A stretch of DNA of 6,953 nucleotides from Oscillospiraceae bacterium. GTDB taxonomy: Bacteria > Bacillota > Clostridia > Oscillospirales > Ruminococcaceae. Shown in pieces: positions 1 through 5,354 of this stretch. Below the pieces are notes generated by a model. It was not told the origin of the DNA, did no database searches, and worked only from the letters and a program-made list of their open reading frames with translations. Made by a program: the position numbers and the translations under genes. The first letter of the stretch is position 1. The number at the start of each line of letters is the position of its first letter. The stretch lies in contig CAAFHY010000042.1 in the NCBI GenBank assembly GCA_900762805.1, positions 1 to 6,953 of the forward strand. Direction: 5' to 3'.

Positions 1-67
1 CTCGCCCCGCATCCGCCGTAAGCTGGAGGAGTTGGGTGTTGAGTTAGTCAACTACCAGACCCTGTAG
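1..67 (+). CDS. C-terminal end of an unidentified gene (partial)
   Basis: An open frame enters from the left edge in the frame that begins at base 2. It gives the tail SPRIRRKLEELGVELVNYQT plus a final Leu, then TAG at 65-67. The tail is charged and looks like a C-terminal amphipathic helix (RRKLEELG) followed by a short strand, so it reads as genuine coding sequence. Only 21 residues are visible and I do not recognise the family. Support for coding is that the stop is followed within 30 bases by a strong intrinsic terminator (94-137), as expected at the end of a transcription unit. The next genes have their own promoter, so this gene probably belongs to a separate unit. Confidence 0.6.
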   Translation, partial: SPRIRRKLEELGVELVNYQTL

Positions 68-93
68 CAGCTACGGAAAGCCTTGTCCCCTTT

Positions 94-137
94 GGCCGGC
101 GTTCGCCTGAAGCATCAGACGGACGCCGGCCTTTGTT
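94..137 (+). terminator. intrinsic terminator after the upstream gene
   Basis: Bases 94-105 pair with 120-131 (GGCCGGCGT with ACGCCGGCC, plus one G-T pair and two more GC pairs). After one C/A mismatch, CTGA (107-110) pairs with TCAG (115-118) around an AGCA loop. The stem is followed at once by TTTGTT (132-137). It lies 26 bases after the stop at 67 and ends the upstream unit. Confidence 0.85.
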
Positions 138-196
138 GCCGCCCTGTGGTCGTCATTACAGATTGAAAAAGAAAAGGTTCCCAAGCTATGCTGCGC

Positions 197-227
197 AGCG
201 AAACGCGGCCGCGGCGCGCTCTTTTTT
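197..227 (+). terminator. possible second intrinsic terminator
   Basis: AGCG (197-200) can pair with CGCT (217-220), and CGC (204-206) with GCG (214-216), with an AAA bulge on the 5' side. The hairpin is followed by C and a run of six T (222-227). The stem is short and the region is GC-rich, so chance pairing is possible. It could catch read-through from the terminator at 94-137 ahead of the promoter at 248-276. Confidence 0.4.
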
Positions 228-247
228 CCTCCGTCGGCGGCAGGTGC

Positions 248-276
248 TTTACAACGCCCGCAAAATGTTGTAAAAT
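248..276 (+). promoter_or_regulatory. sigma-A-type promoter of the three-gene operon
   Basis: TTTACA (248-253) is a 5/6 match to the -35 consensus and TAAAAT (271-276) a 5/6 match to the -10, with the preferred 17-base spacer. Transcription would start near 283. The first gene follows with an AAGGAG ribosome binding site (293-298) and ATG at 305, a short leader of about 22 bases. Confidence 0.75.
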
Positions 277-304
277 GGGGCTATAAGCATCAAAGGAGCC
301 TATC

Positions 305-556
305 ATGATCGAATATAAATTTGACACGCAGCTTCTCATCGAGGGGCATGACCTCGATGAGGACGCCATCAACGACTATTTTGTTGAAAACTTCAAGGGC
401 GATTGCCTGCTGGCCGTCGGCGACGAGGATCTCATCAAGATCCATTATCACACCAATGAGCCGTGGAAGGTGCTGGAATACTGCGCCTCTCTCGGCGAGA
501 TCCACGATATCATCGTCGAAAATATGGCCCTGCAGGCCGAGGGCCTTCACGGGTAA
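305..556 (+). CDS. orphan FakA-middle-like domain protein (83 aa)
   Basis: The protein matches by eye the middle domain of FakA, the fatty acid kinase subunit of Firmicutes that also carries a DAK-type kinase domain. Hallmarks are the N-terminal strand EYKFDTQLLIEG, then GDCLLAVGDEDLIKIHYHTN (residues 32-51), the PWKVLEY helix, LGEI and the ENMALQ end motif. In FakA this domain links the N-terminal ATP-binding domain to the C-terminal domain and binds a metal through one Cys and the two His of a KxHxHT motif. Here both His are present (H47, H49), but the position matching the FakA Cys (in GYCTEF) is Asp7. No kinase domain accompanies it, so on its own it cannot be a kinase. Small proteins of this kind are often labelled kinase to dihydroxyacetone kinase, a misleading name. 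ATG follows AAGGAG (293-298) by six bases. It is first in an operon with two small membrane proteins. The role is unknown; metal or lipid-ligand binding is a guess. Confidence 0.85.
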   Translation: MIEYKFDTQLLIEGHDLDEDAINDYFVENFKGDCLLAVGDEDLIKIHYHTNEPWKVLEYCASLGEIHDIIVENMALQAEGLHG

Positions 557-567
557 GGTGATCGACC

Positions 568-852
568 TTGCGTAAAACATTCTTGCTGCTCGGCACCGTC
601 TTTGTCAACTTTGCCATCGGTGTGCTGGCCTTTTATGTCGTCGGCTCGCATATGCTGCGGCTGCTGGTGACCGGCGGCGCCCTGCTGGGCTTTATCGGCG
701 TGCTGCTGCTGTTCTCGGCGGCTGTCTGCCTGCTCAACCTGTTGTTTTATAAGCTGCTTCGCTTCAAGCTGGCAAGCTACGCAGTCGTGGCACTGCCGTC
801 GCTGCTGGCGGGCGTTGCGCTCTATTTTGTACTGTTTATTCTGGGGCTTTGA
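568..852 (+). CDS. small three-helix membrane protein, TTG start (94 aa)
   Basis: I do not recognise a family. The protein is almost entirely hydrophobic, with three predicted membrane helices at about residues 5-25, 32-61 (long, may be two) and 70-93. A short basic loop (KLLRFK, 62-67) is likely cytoplasmic. There is no cleavable signal peptide, no Cys motif and no soluble domain. The start chosen is TTG at 568. It is preceded by AAGGTG (555-560), which overlaps the TAA stop of the previous gene, at a spacing of seven, and no ATG lies nearby upstream in frame. Eleven bases separate it from the upstream stop, so translation is probably coupled. The next gene starts 22 bases after its TGA. An integral membrane role is likely; any function beyond that is unsupported. 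Confidence 0.8.
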   Translation: MRKTFLLLGTVFVNFAIGVLAFYVVGSHMLRLLVTGGALLGFIGVLLLFSAAVCLLNLLFYKLLRFKLASYAVVALPSLLAGVALYFVLFILGL

Positions 853-874
853 CCCGAACACAGGAGGTTTCACC

Positions 875-1477
875 ATGTCTTTGAGATGCCCGAATTGTGA
901 CGCTGTGCTGGACGACAACAGCGCTTTCTGCACCGAGTGCGGCGCACCCATCGCGGCCGAGCCTGCCGCCCCCATTCCGGCTGAACCGGCCGCTGAGCCG
1001 GCCGCAGCCGCAGAGCCTGTTGAAGTGCCCGCCCCGTCGGAGACTCCGGCTGACGAGCCGCTTGCCCCGCCGTGCCCGGCCGAACCGGCGCACGAGCCGA
1101 CCGCTTCTGCGCCGCAGCCCGCCGCCGAGCCCGAAAGAAAAAAGGGAAAGGATCGCCGTTCGGCGCGCACCGAAAAGCCGCAGCCGATCGAATCCAACCA
1201 GCTCCCCAAAAATCTGCGGCCGCTGACGACCACCGCCTACGTCTGGCTGACACTGCTGTTTGCCTTCCCCGGCATCGGCCTGATTGCCATGGCCATCTGT
1301 GCCCTGCCCAGCCACATCAACCGCAACGTGCGGCACATGGCGCGCGCATGGCTGCTGCTTCTTCTCATCGGCATCGCCGTGCTGGTCATTGCCGGCCTGA
1401 TCTGCTATCTGCTGCTCTGGCCGCAGTATCAGGCGGGCATCATGCGGGTAATCGCCGAGCTCCGCCGGATGTTCTGA
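875..1477 (+). CDS. zinc-ribbon protein with Pro/Ala linker and two membrane helices (200 aa)
   Basis: The N-terminus is a zinc ribbon with four Cys in two CxxC knuckles (CPNC at 5-8, CTEC at 19-22), the family found at the start of many Firmicute membrane proteins. Residues about 24-88 are a low-complexity linker made mostly of Pro, Ala and Glu. A basic patch (89-99, KKGKDRRSAR) precedes two membrane helices at about 121-143 and 158-182, and the short tail is amphipathic (VIAELRRMF). With no signal peptide, the ribbon should be cytoplasmic. ATG at 875 is chosen because AGGAGG (862-867) sits seven bases upstream; an in-frame ATG at 815 lies inside the previous gene and lacks such a site. It is last in the operon from 305 and is followed by the terminator at 1603-1638. 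Zinc ribbons of this kind often mediate protein contacts. The function is unknown. Confidence 0.85.
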   Translation: MSLRCPNCDAVLDDNSAFCTECGAPIAAEPAAPIPAEPAAEPAAAAEPVEVPAPSETPADEPLAPPCPAEPAHEPTASAPQPAAEPERKKGKDRRSARTEKPQPIESNQLPKNLRPLTTTAYVWLTLLFAFPGIGLIAMAICALPSHINRNVRHMARAWLLLLLIGIAVLVIAGLICYLLLWPQYQAGIMRVIAELRRMF

Positions 1478-1602
1478 GCTCCGCCGGGCACTCTGACCCT
1501 CGGCAGATGACCTCTGCCGCGCTTTTTGAGCGCTGAAAATCGGGCAAACGCCTACCTGCCCGCCGTGCAGAGTGCAAACACACATACACGCATATAAGAA
1601 CA

Positions 1603-1638
1603 CGCCAAAACAGCCGCCGAGAGGCGGCTGTTTTGGCG
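1603..1638. terminator. bidirectional intrinsic terminator between convergent genes
   Basis: A perfect 16-bp stem (1603-1618 with 1623-1638) closes a GAGA tetraloop. Its inner part is GC-rich (CAGCCGCC/GGCGGCTG) and its outer part is AAAA on one side and TTTT on the other, so each strand shows a GC hairpin followed by a T run. It lies 126 bases after the zinc-ribbon gene stop and 65 bases after the M23 gene end, and should stop transcription from both sides. Confidence 0.9.
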
Positions 1639-1702
1639 CTCTATGGTGAGAGCGGGAACAAACTGTGTCGGTTCCTCCGACGGCTCGGCCGCGACGCGAC
1701 CG

Positions 1703-2380
1703 CTAATCTCCCAGCACCTCGGCAGGATCGACATACCGATCGCCCAGCAGCAGCTCAAAATGCAGGTGCCGGCCGAGCGCCGCCTCGATGACGGCAGTCT
1801 CGCCAACGGTGCCGACGACATCGCCCTTTTCGACGCGCTGCCCCACCGCCAGCCCGCTGCCCTTTTCAAGGCCGCAGTAGCGCGCGGTGTAGCCGGTGTC
1901 GAGCAGCAGCTCGACCGTGTCGCCCCACAGGTCGTCGCTCTCCGACCGCACGACCTTGCCGCCATAGACGGCCACGGCGCTGGCGTCAGCCTGTACGGCG
2001 TAATCGACGCCGTTATGGGTGCGCCACTCGCCGAGCGTCTCGTGATAGACCAGCGTGTCGCCGCTGAAGGGCTGTGATACGGTCCCGGTCGCCGGCTGCC
2101 CGTAGGCCGGCTTTTCCGGCTCGATGATGGCGGCCGCCGGCTGCGGCTCCGGTTGAGGCTCCGGCTGCGGGTCCGGTGCGACAGGCTGCGGGTCCGGCTT
2201 GATGACCGGTGTCGGCGGCAGGTCGATTTCGGGGCCGTCGGGCGTCGGCGTGCTCTGTTGGTCAGGGGGCTCCAGCCGGCCGGCGATCGAATCGACGGCG
2301 TAATAGGAGCCGGCCGCCACAGCCAGCACGCACAGCGTAACGGCCAGATAAAAGCCGTATTTTTTCAAAAAGCTCATCAT
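1703..2380 (-). CDS. membrane-anchored M23 (LytM) metallopeptidase, SpoIIQ-like (225 aa)
   Basis: One N-terminal membrane helix (residues about 8-29) follows a short basic stretch (KK), placing the rest outside the membrane. Residues 37-84 are a Pro-rich linker with PQPEPQPEPQ repeats. The LytM domain runs from about 93 to 223. Its three zinc ligands are visible as H122 and D126 (HNGVD) and H207, with the general-base-type His at 205 (HLHFE), so the site looks intact. The lead-in SGDTLVYHETLGEWRTHNG resembles Clostridial SpoIIQ, the forespore partner of SpoIIIAH in the engulfment channel; Clostridial SpoIIQ often keeps the catalytic residues that Bacillus lost. A general cell-wall endopeptidase is the alternative. 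ATG at 2380 is chosen because AGGAGG (2387-2392 on this strand) lies six bases upstream; the longer frame from 2470 has no such site and a non-membrane extension. The gene diverges from psuK and is transcribed alone. Confidence 0.88.
   Translation of the reverse strand: MMSFLKKYGFYLAVTLCVLAVAAGSYYAVDSIAGRLEPPDQQSTPTPDGPEIDLPPTPVIKPDPQPVAPDPQPEPQPEPQPAAAIIEPEKPAYGQPATGTVSQPFSGDTLVYHETLGEWRTHNGVDYAVQADASAVAVYGGKVVRSESDDLWGDTVELLLDTGYTARYCGLEKGSGLAVGQRVEKGDVVGTVGETAVIEAALGRHLHFELLLGDRYVDPAEVLGD
2139..2197. repeat. imperfect 12-bp repeats coding the Pro-rich linker
   Basis: Twelve-base units of the form GGCTGCGGSTCC occur at 2139-2150, 2151-2162 (two changes), 2163-2174 and 2184-2195, the last after a nine-base interruption. 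Read on the minus strand, each unit codes a PxPQ-type tetrapeptide, so the array is the linker of the M23 protein. Units in frame can be gained or lost without breaking the gene, so linker length may differ between strains. Confidence 0.7.
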
Positions 2381-2423
2381 GCTCTCCCTCCTGTTGCCGG
2401 TAGTATGGGTCATTTCGGCGGGT

Positions 2424-2454
2424 ATTATACCTTTTTGAAAGCGTCTCTTGACAA
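2424..2454 (-). promoter_or_regulatory. candidate promoter of the M23 gene
   Basis: On the minus strand TTGTCA (2454-2449) is a 5/6 -35 match and TATAAT (2429-2424) a perfect -10, but the spacer is 19 bases, longer than ideal. Its -35 shares five of its six base pairs with the -35 of the divergent psuK promoter. If the M23 protein is a true SpoIIQ, a sporulation sigma factor would be expected instead; I could not see a convincing one here. Confidence 0.5.
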
Positions 2455-2476
2455 CTGTGCGGGACAGCACTATAAT
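2448..2476 (+). promoter_or_regulatory. consensus sigma-A promoter of psuKG
   Basis: TTGACA (2448-2453) and TATAAT (2471-2476) are both perfect consensus hexamers with the optimal 17-base spacer. Transcription should start near 2483, giving a leader of about 40 bases before ATG at 2522. A consensus promoter on a catabolic operon suggests that repression sets its output, and the winged helix in PsuK is an obvious candidate. No clear operator palindrome was seen. Confidence 0.85.
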
Positions 2477-2521
2477 ATAAGCAGTTGTTTAGATTGTAAA
2501 CATTTGCAAAGGAGTGAAGAT

Positions 2522-3616
2522 ATGACCGAACGCGAGCGTGAGGTCTATGAGATCCTCAAGCGCAATCCGACCATCGGCCAGAGTGAGCTGGCCGAGCTGC
2601 TGCACATCTCGCGGTCGAGCGCGGCGGTACACATCGCCAATCTGCAAAAGAAGGGCTATGTGCTGGGCAAGGGCTATATCCTCAACGAGGAGCGCTACAT
2701 CGTCGGCGTCGGCGCCGCCAATGTCGATGTTCACGGCAAAAGCCGCGCCCCCATCGTCATGAAGGACAGCAACCCCGGCTCCATGCATTCCTCGGTCGGC
2801 GGTGTGACGCGCAACGTCTGCGAAAACCTGTCGCGGTTGGGCACCGGCGTCAAGCTCATCTCGGCGGTGGGCGACGATGTTTACGCCGATATGATCCGCC
2901 GCGAATGTCTGGCAGCCGGCATTGATATCAGCGGCGTCTACACCGTTTACGGGCACCCCAGCTCGACCTACATCTCGATCCTCGACGAAAAGGGCGACAT
3001 GCTGGTGGCGCTGTCGGACATGTCGGTGCTGCGCAGCCTGCCAAAGGAGCACCTCAAGGCCTATCAGCCCACCATTGCCGGCGCGGCGGCCGTCACCTGC
3101 GACCCCAGCCTGCCGGTCGAGCTTATCGAATACCTGCTTGATCTGTCGCCTGTCCCGGTCTGCGTCGATCCCGTCTCGACGGCCTATGCCAAGGCCGTTT
3201 ACGACCTTATCGGGCGGTTCGACACCGTCAAGCCCAACCTCATGGAGGCTGAGATCCTGTCCGACACCCGCATCACCGATGAACGGACGCTCAACCGGGC
3301 AGCCGGGCGCATTCTCGCCAAGGGCGTCAAGCGCGTGCTGGTGAGCATGGGCGACAAGGGCTGCTTTTACAAGGACCAATCGGGCCTGACGCTGCGGCGC
3401 GCGCTGCGCCCCGTCCGGCAGATGGTCAACGCCACCGGCGCGGGCGACGCTTTTATGGCCGGCTTTCTGAGCCGCACCGTGGCGGGCGACACGCCCAAAC
3501 AGGCCGTCGATTTTGCCCTCGGCGCCGGCATCGTAGCGCTGCTGGGCGAGAACACCATCAATGAGAAAATGAGCCAGGCGCTCGTTTATCAAACCCTAAA
3601 GGAGTATTCAAAATGA
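2522..3616 (+). CDS. psuK: pseudouridine kinase with N-terminal winged helix (364 aa)
   Basis: This PfkB/ribokinase-family enzyme should transfer phosphate from ATP to the 5' hydroxyl of pseudouridine, the first step of pseudouridine breakdown in the cytoplasm. Residues 1-55 form a winged helix-turn-helix (EREVYEILKRNPTIGQSELA, then HISRSSAAVHIANLQKKGYV), an arrangement also known in E. coli PsuK/YeiI. The kinase domain follows from about 58: N-terminal strand YIVGVGAANVDVHG, the glycine pair in SSVGGVTRNV (90-99), DTVKPN (234-239), and the C-terminal PfkB signature NATGAGDAF (303-311) with catalytic D309. Substrate assignment rests on the directly overlapping psuG; without it, a generic sugar kinase would be the safe call. 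ATG at 2522 has AAAGGAG (2508-2514) seven bases upstream; the open frame upstream of it has no start signals and crosses the promoter. The stop overlaps psuG by four bases (ATGA). Confidence 0.93.
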   Translation: MTEREREVYEILKRNPTIGQSELAELLHISRSSAAVHIANLQKKGYVLGKGYILNEERYIVGVGAANVDVHGKSRAPIVMKDSNPGSMHSSVGGVTRNVCENLSRLGTGVKLISAVGDDVYADMIRRECLAAGIDISGVYTVYGHPSSTYISILDEKGDMLVALSDMSVLRSLPKEHLKAYQPTIAGAAAVTCDPSLPVELIEYLLDLSPVPVCVDPVSTAYAKAVYDLIGRFDTVKPNLMEAEILSDTRITDERTLNRAAGRILAKGVKRVLVSMGDKGCFYKDQSGLTLRRALRPVRQMVNATGAGDAFMAGFLSRTVAGDTPKQAVDFALGAGIVALLGENTINEKMSQALVYQTLKEYSK

Positions 3617-4536
3617 CGAACATTGAAAAGTATCTGGTTGTTGCCCCTGAGATCCGGGAGGCTGTCGCCGCCGGCAAGCCGGTCGTGGCGCTTGAAAGCA
3701 CCATTCTGAGCCACGGCATGCCCTTCCCGCAGAATATGGAATTCGCCCACAAGGTCGAGGAGATCGTCCGCGCCGAGGGCGCCGTCCCCGCCACCACGGC
3801 CATCATCGATCATAAGCTCAAGGTCGGTCTGACGCCGGAGGAGCTTGACATCATGTGCAAAGGCGAAAACGTCGGCAAGGTCAGCCGCCGCGACGTGCCG
3901 GTCTATGTGGCCACCGGCAAGACGGGCGCCACCACCGTGGCCACCACCATGATGCTGGCCGATATGGCCGGTATCCGCGTCTTTGCTACCGGCGGCATCG
4001 GCGGCGTACACCGCGAGGGCGAGGTCACCATGGACATCAGCGCTGACCTGCAGGAGCTGGCCAACACCCGTGTCGCCGTCATCTGCGCCGGCGCCAAGTC
4101 GCTGCTCGATCTCGGCCGTACAATGGAATATCTTGAGACCTTCGGCGTGCCGGTGCTGGGCTATCAGACCGATTATCTGCCGGCCTTCTACTGCCGCAGC
4201 AGCGGCATCAGCCTCGATTACAACTGCTCGACCCCGGAGGAGATCGCCAGCATCATCCGCACCAAGTGGGAGCTGGGTCTCAAGGGCGGCGTTGTCATCG
4301 GCAACCCCATCCCGGAGGAATACGCGCTTAACTATGATGAAATGGAAACGGTCATCACCGAGGCCCTCCAGGAGGCCAAGGAGCAGGGCATCCACGGCAA
4401 GGCCACCACGCCCTTCCTGCTGGCCCGCATCAAGGAGCTGACCGGCGGCGTATCCTTCGCCAGCAACCTGCAGCTGGCCTACAATAACGCCCGCCTCGCC
4501 GCCAGGGTCGCCAAGGCCTACGCCGAAAACAAGTAA
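3613..4536 (+). CDS. psuG: pseudouridine-5'-phosphate glycosidase (307 aa)
   Basis: PsuG cleaves the C-C glycosidic bond of pseudouridine 5'-phosphate to uracil and ribose 5-phosphate, completing the pathway begun by PsuK; the reaction is reversible and needs a divalent metal. The full-length family is recognised from ALESTILSHGMPFPQN (26-41), GAVPATTAII (56-65), FATGGIGGVHR (124-134), MDISADL (140-146), CAGAKSLLDLG (158-168) and GYQTDYLPAFYCRSSG (183-198). From memory, E28, K89, D145 and K162 line up with E. coli Glu31, Lys93, Asp149 and the Schiff-base Lys166, so the active site appears complete. ATG at 3613 lies inside the psuK stop (ATGA overlap), and its ribosome binding site AAAGGAG (3598-3604) lies in the psuK 3' end, typical of translational coupling. 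A hairpin terminator follows at 4559-4599. Confidence 0.96.
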   Translation: MTNIEKYLVVAPEIREAVAAGKPVVALESTILSHGMPFPQNMEFAHKVEEIVRAEGAVPATTAIIDHKLKVGLTPEELDIMCKGENVGKVSRRDVPVYVATGKTGATTVATTMMLADMAGIRVFATGGIGGVHREGEVTMDISADLQELANTRVAVICAGAKSLLDLGRTMEYLETFGVPVLGYQTDYLPAFYCRSSGISLDYNCSTPEEIASIIRTKWELGLKGGVVIGNPIPEEYALNYDEMETVITEALQEAKEQGIHGKATTPFLLARIKELTGGVSFASNLQLAYNNARLAARVAKAYAENK

Positions 4537-4558
4537 GCCCTTCGAACGGCGCCGGCAC

Positions 4559-4599
4559 CTTTCGCCGCCGCTTTCATAAAGCCGGCGGCGGAGGCTTTT
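4559..4599 (+). terminator. intrinsic terminator after psuG
   Basis: CGCCGCC (4563-4569) pairs with GGCGGCG (4584-4590), GCTTT (4570-4574) pairs with AAAGC (4578-4582) around a CAT loop, and a single C at 4583 is bulged. The stem extends outward over four weaker pairs to 4559/4594. TTTT (4596-4599) follows after one base. The T run is short, so efficiency may be modest. Confidence 0.65.
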
Positions 4600-4660
4600 G
4601 CTCATGAGACCCGCCGGTCGGAGCCGGCGCTGAGGGATGCTTCTTTTCAGCCAGGGGCTT

Positions 4661-4691
4661 TCGGCCGGAGCCGGCGTTTCCTTCCGGCTGA
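4661..4691. other. hairpin in the psuG-recombinase gap
   Basis: TCGGCCGGA (4661-4669) pairs with TCCGGCTGA (4683-4691) through nine pairs, one of them G-T, with a 13-base loop. No T run follows, so it is not an obvious terminator. The surrounding 4600-4741 holds no coding frame I can support; it is rich in GCCGGC motifs and ends in an A-rich stretch (about 4695-4727). Confidence 0.35.
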
Positions 4692-4741
4692 AGCCGGCTT
4701 GAAATGGAAATCAAAAGAAAAAACAGCAGCAGGGCCGCGGC

Positions 4742-5328
4742 TTGAACAGCCCCCTATTCGTTAGACAGTATGGTATACTATTAACGAATAGGGGGCTGTT
4801 CACTGCCGAGAAGGAGACTCTTGCCGGACTTTTAGCGCAGACGAAGAAGGTCATTAGCGGCAACAAGGAGGGCTACAACGCGGAGCTGGCGCAGCTGCGC
4901 GACAAGCACGCCGAAACGGAGGATAAAATCCTCCGCTTGGTAGACTCTCTGTCCGTTGCCACCGATACCTCGGCCAAGTATGTCATGGAGCAGATCGACG
5001 CGCTGCACCGAAGAAGCGAGCAGGAGCAATCAAGACTTTCCGAGTTGGAGGCCCTCACGGAGCAAAGCCGGATGCTCCATCAGGAGTTTGCCTTCCATCA
5101 GGAGATGATCGAATCCTTCGCCCATGCGGTGGATTCGGCGACGATAGAGGAAAAGCGCCGCCTGCTGCTCACCATCGTAAAAGAGGTGGTCTGGGACGGC
5201 AAAAACGCCTATGTGTACCTCTTTGCCGAGGACGGAGAGGCCGAATTGCTGCCTGTAAAAGCAGCTTACGTGTCCGTCAGGAGAGGACAGCGAAGCCATG
5301 CCACTGTACGCGGGGGCAGGCGGGCTGA
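4742..5328 (+). pseudogene. C-terminal remnant of a large serine recombinase
   Basis: From about 4799 the frame reads FTAEKETLAGLLAQTKKVIS, then a long charged helical stretch (about 4850-5070) and IESFAHAVDSATIEEKRRLL (about 5108-5167) ending in VVWDG and YVYLF. This matches the coiled-coil and terminal part of large serine recombinases of Clostridial mobile elements. The N-terminal resolvase domain with its catalytic Ser, the recombinase domain and the zinc ribbon are all absent; upstream is non-coding sequence and the inverted repeat. No ribosome binding site precedes any start. The 3' limit is uncertain. The reading frame stays open far past the family's expected end, running antisense over holB, while another frame stops at 5326-5328 inside a candidate terminator, suggesting a late frameshift. 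It cannot act as a recombinase and marks a decayed mobile element. Confidence 0.75.
4744..4801. repeat. perfect 20-bp inverted repeat with 18-base spacer
   Basis: Bases 4744-4763 (GAACAGCCCC then CTATTCGTTA) are the exact reverse complement of 4782-4801. The spacer 4764-4781 itself holds AGTAT/ATACT (4767-4771 with 4775-4779), so nearly the whole 58 bases can form one hairpin or cruciform. No target-site duplication flanks it: the left side reads ..GGCTT and the right side ACTGC... No T run follows either arm, so it is not a standard terminator. The right arm runs straight into the recombinase remnant, whose recognisable frame begins at its last codon. Confidence 0.95.
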
Positions 5329-5350
5329 GGCGGGAGGAGGCAGCCTTTTT
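5323..5350 (+). terminator. candidate terminator after the recombinase remnant
   Basis: GGCTG (5323-5327) pairs with CAGCC (5341-5345) over a 13-base purine-rich loop, followed by five T (5346-5350). The stem is short, so support is moderate. It would be the original terminator of the recombinase gene and faces the minus-strand terminator just beyond it. Confidence 0.4.
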
Positions 5351-5354
5351 GACG

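Noticed and set aside
1602..1614. Thirteen-base word ACGCCAAAACAGC shared with 6809-6820 plus one base
   Set aside because: At 1602 it is one arm of a terminator hairpin; at 6809 no matching second arm exists. A single short match in 7 kb is not enough for a repeat family.
2381..2470. N-terminal extension of the M23 protein starting at 2470
   Set aside because: No ribosome binding site lies before it and it would run through the shared promoter region; the ATG at 2380 has an AGGAGG at ideal spacing directly before the membrane helix.
2153..2521. N-terminal extension of PsuK upstream of 2522
   Set aside because: It runs antisense through the M23 gene and across a perfect promoter; ATG 2522 has a good ribosome binding site and matches the natural start of the winged helix.
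4616..4676. Two near-identical 14-base words (GGTCGGAGCCGGCG and GGCCGGAGCCGGCG) 47 bases apart
   Set aside because: The bases after each copy do not match, so it is not a tandem repeat or CRISPR unit; GCCGGC-type words are common in this GC-rich gap.
4764..4781. Invertible promoter switch between the inverted repeat arms (TATACT at 4774-4779)
   Set aside because: The 18-base spacer is far shorter than known invertible promoters, there is no -35 at a proper distance, and no intact recombinase is present.
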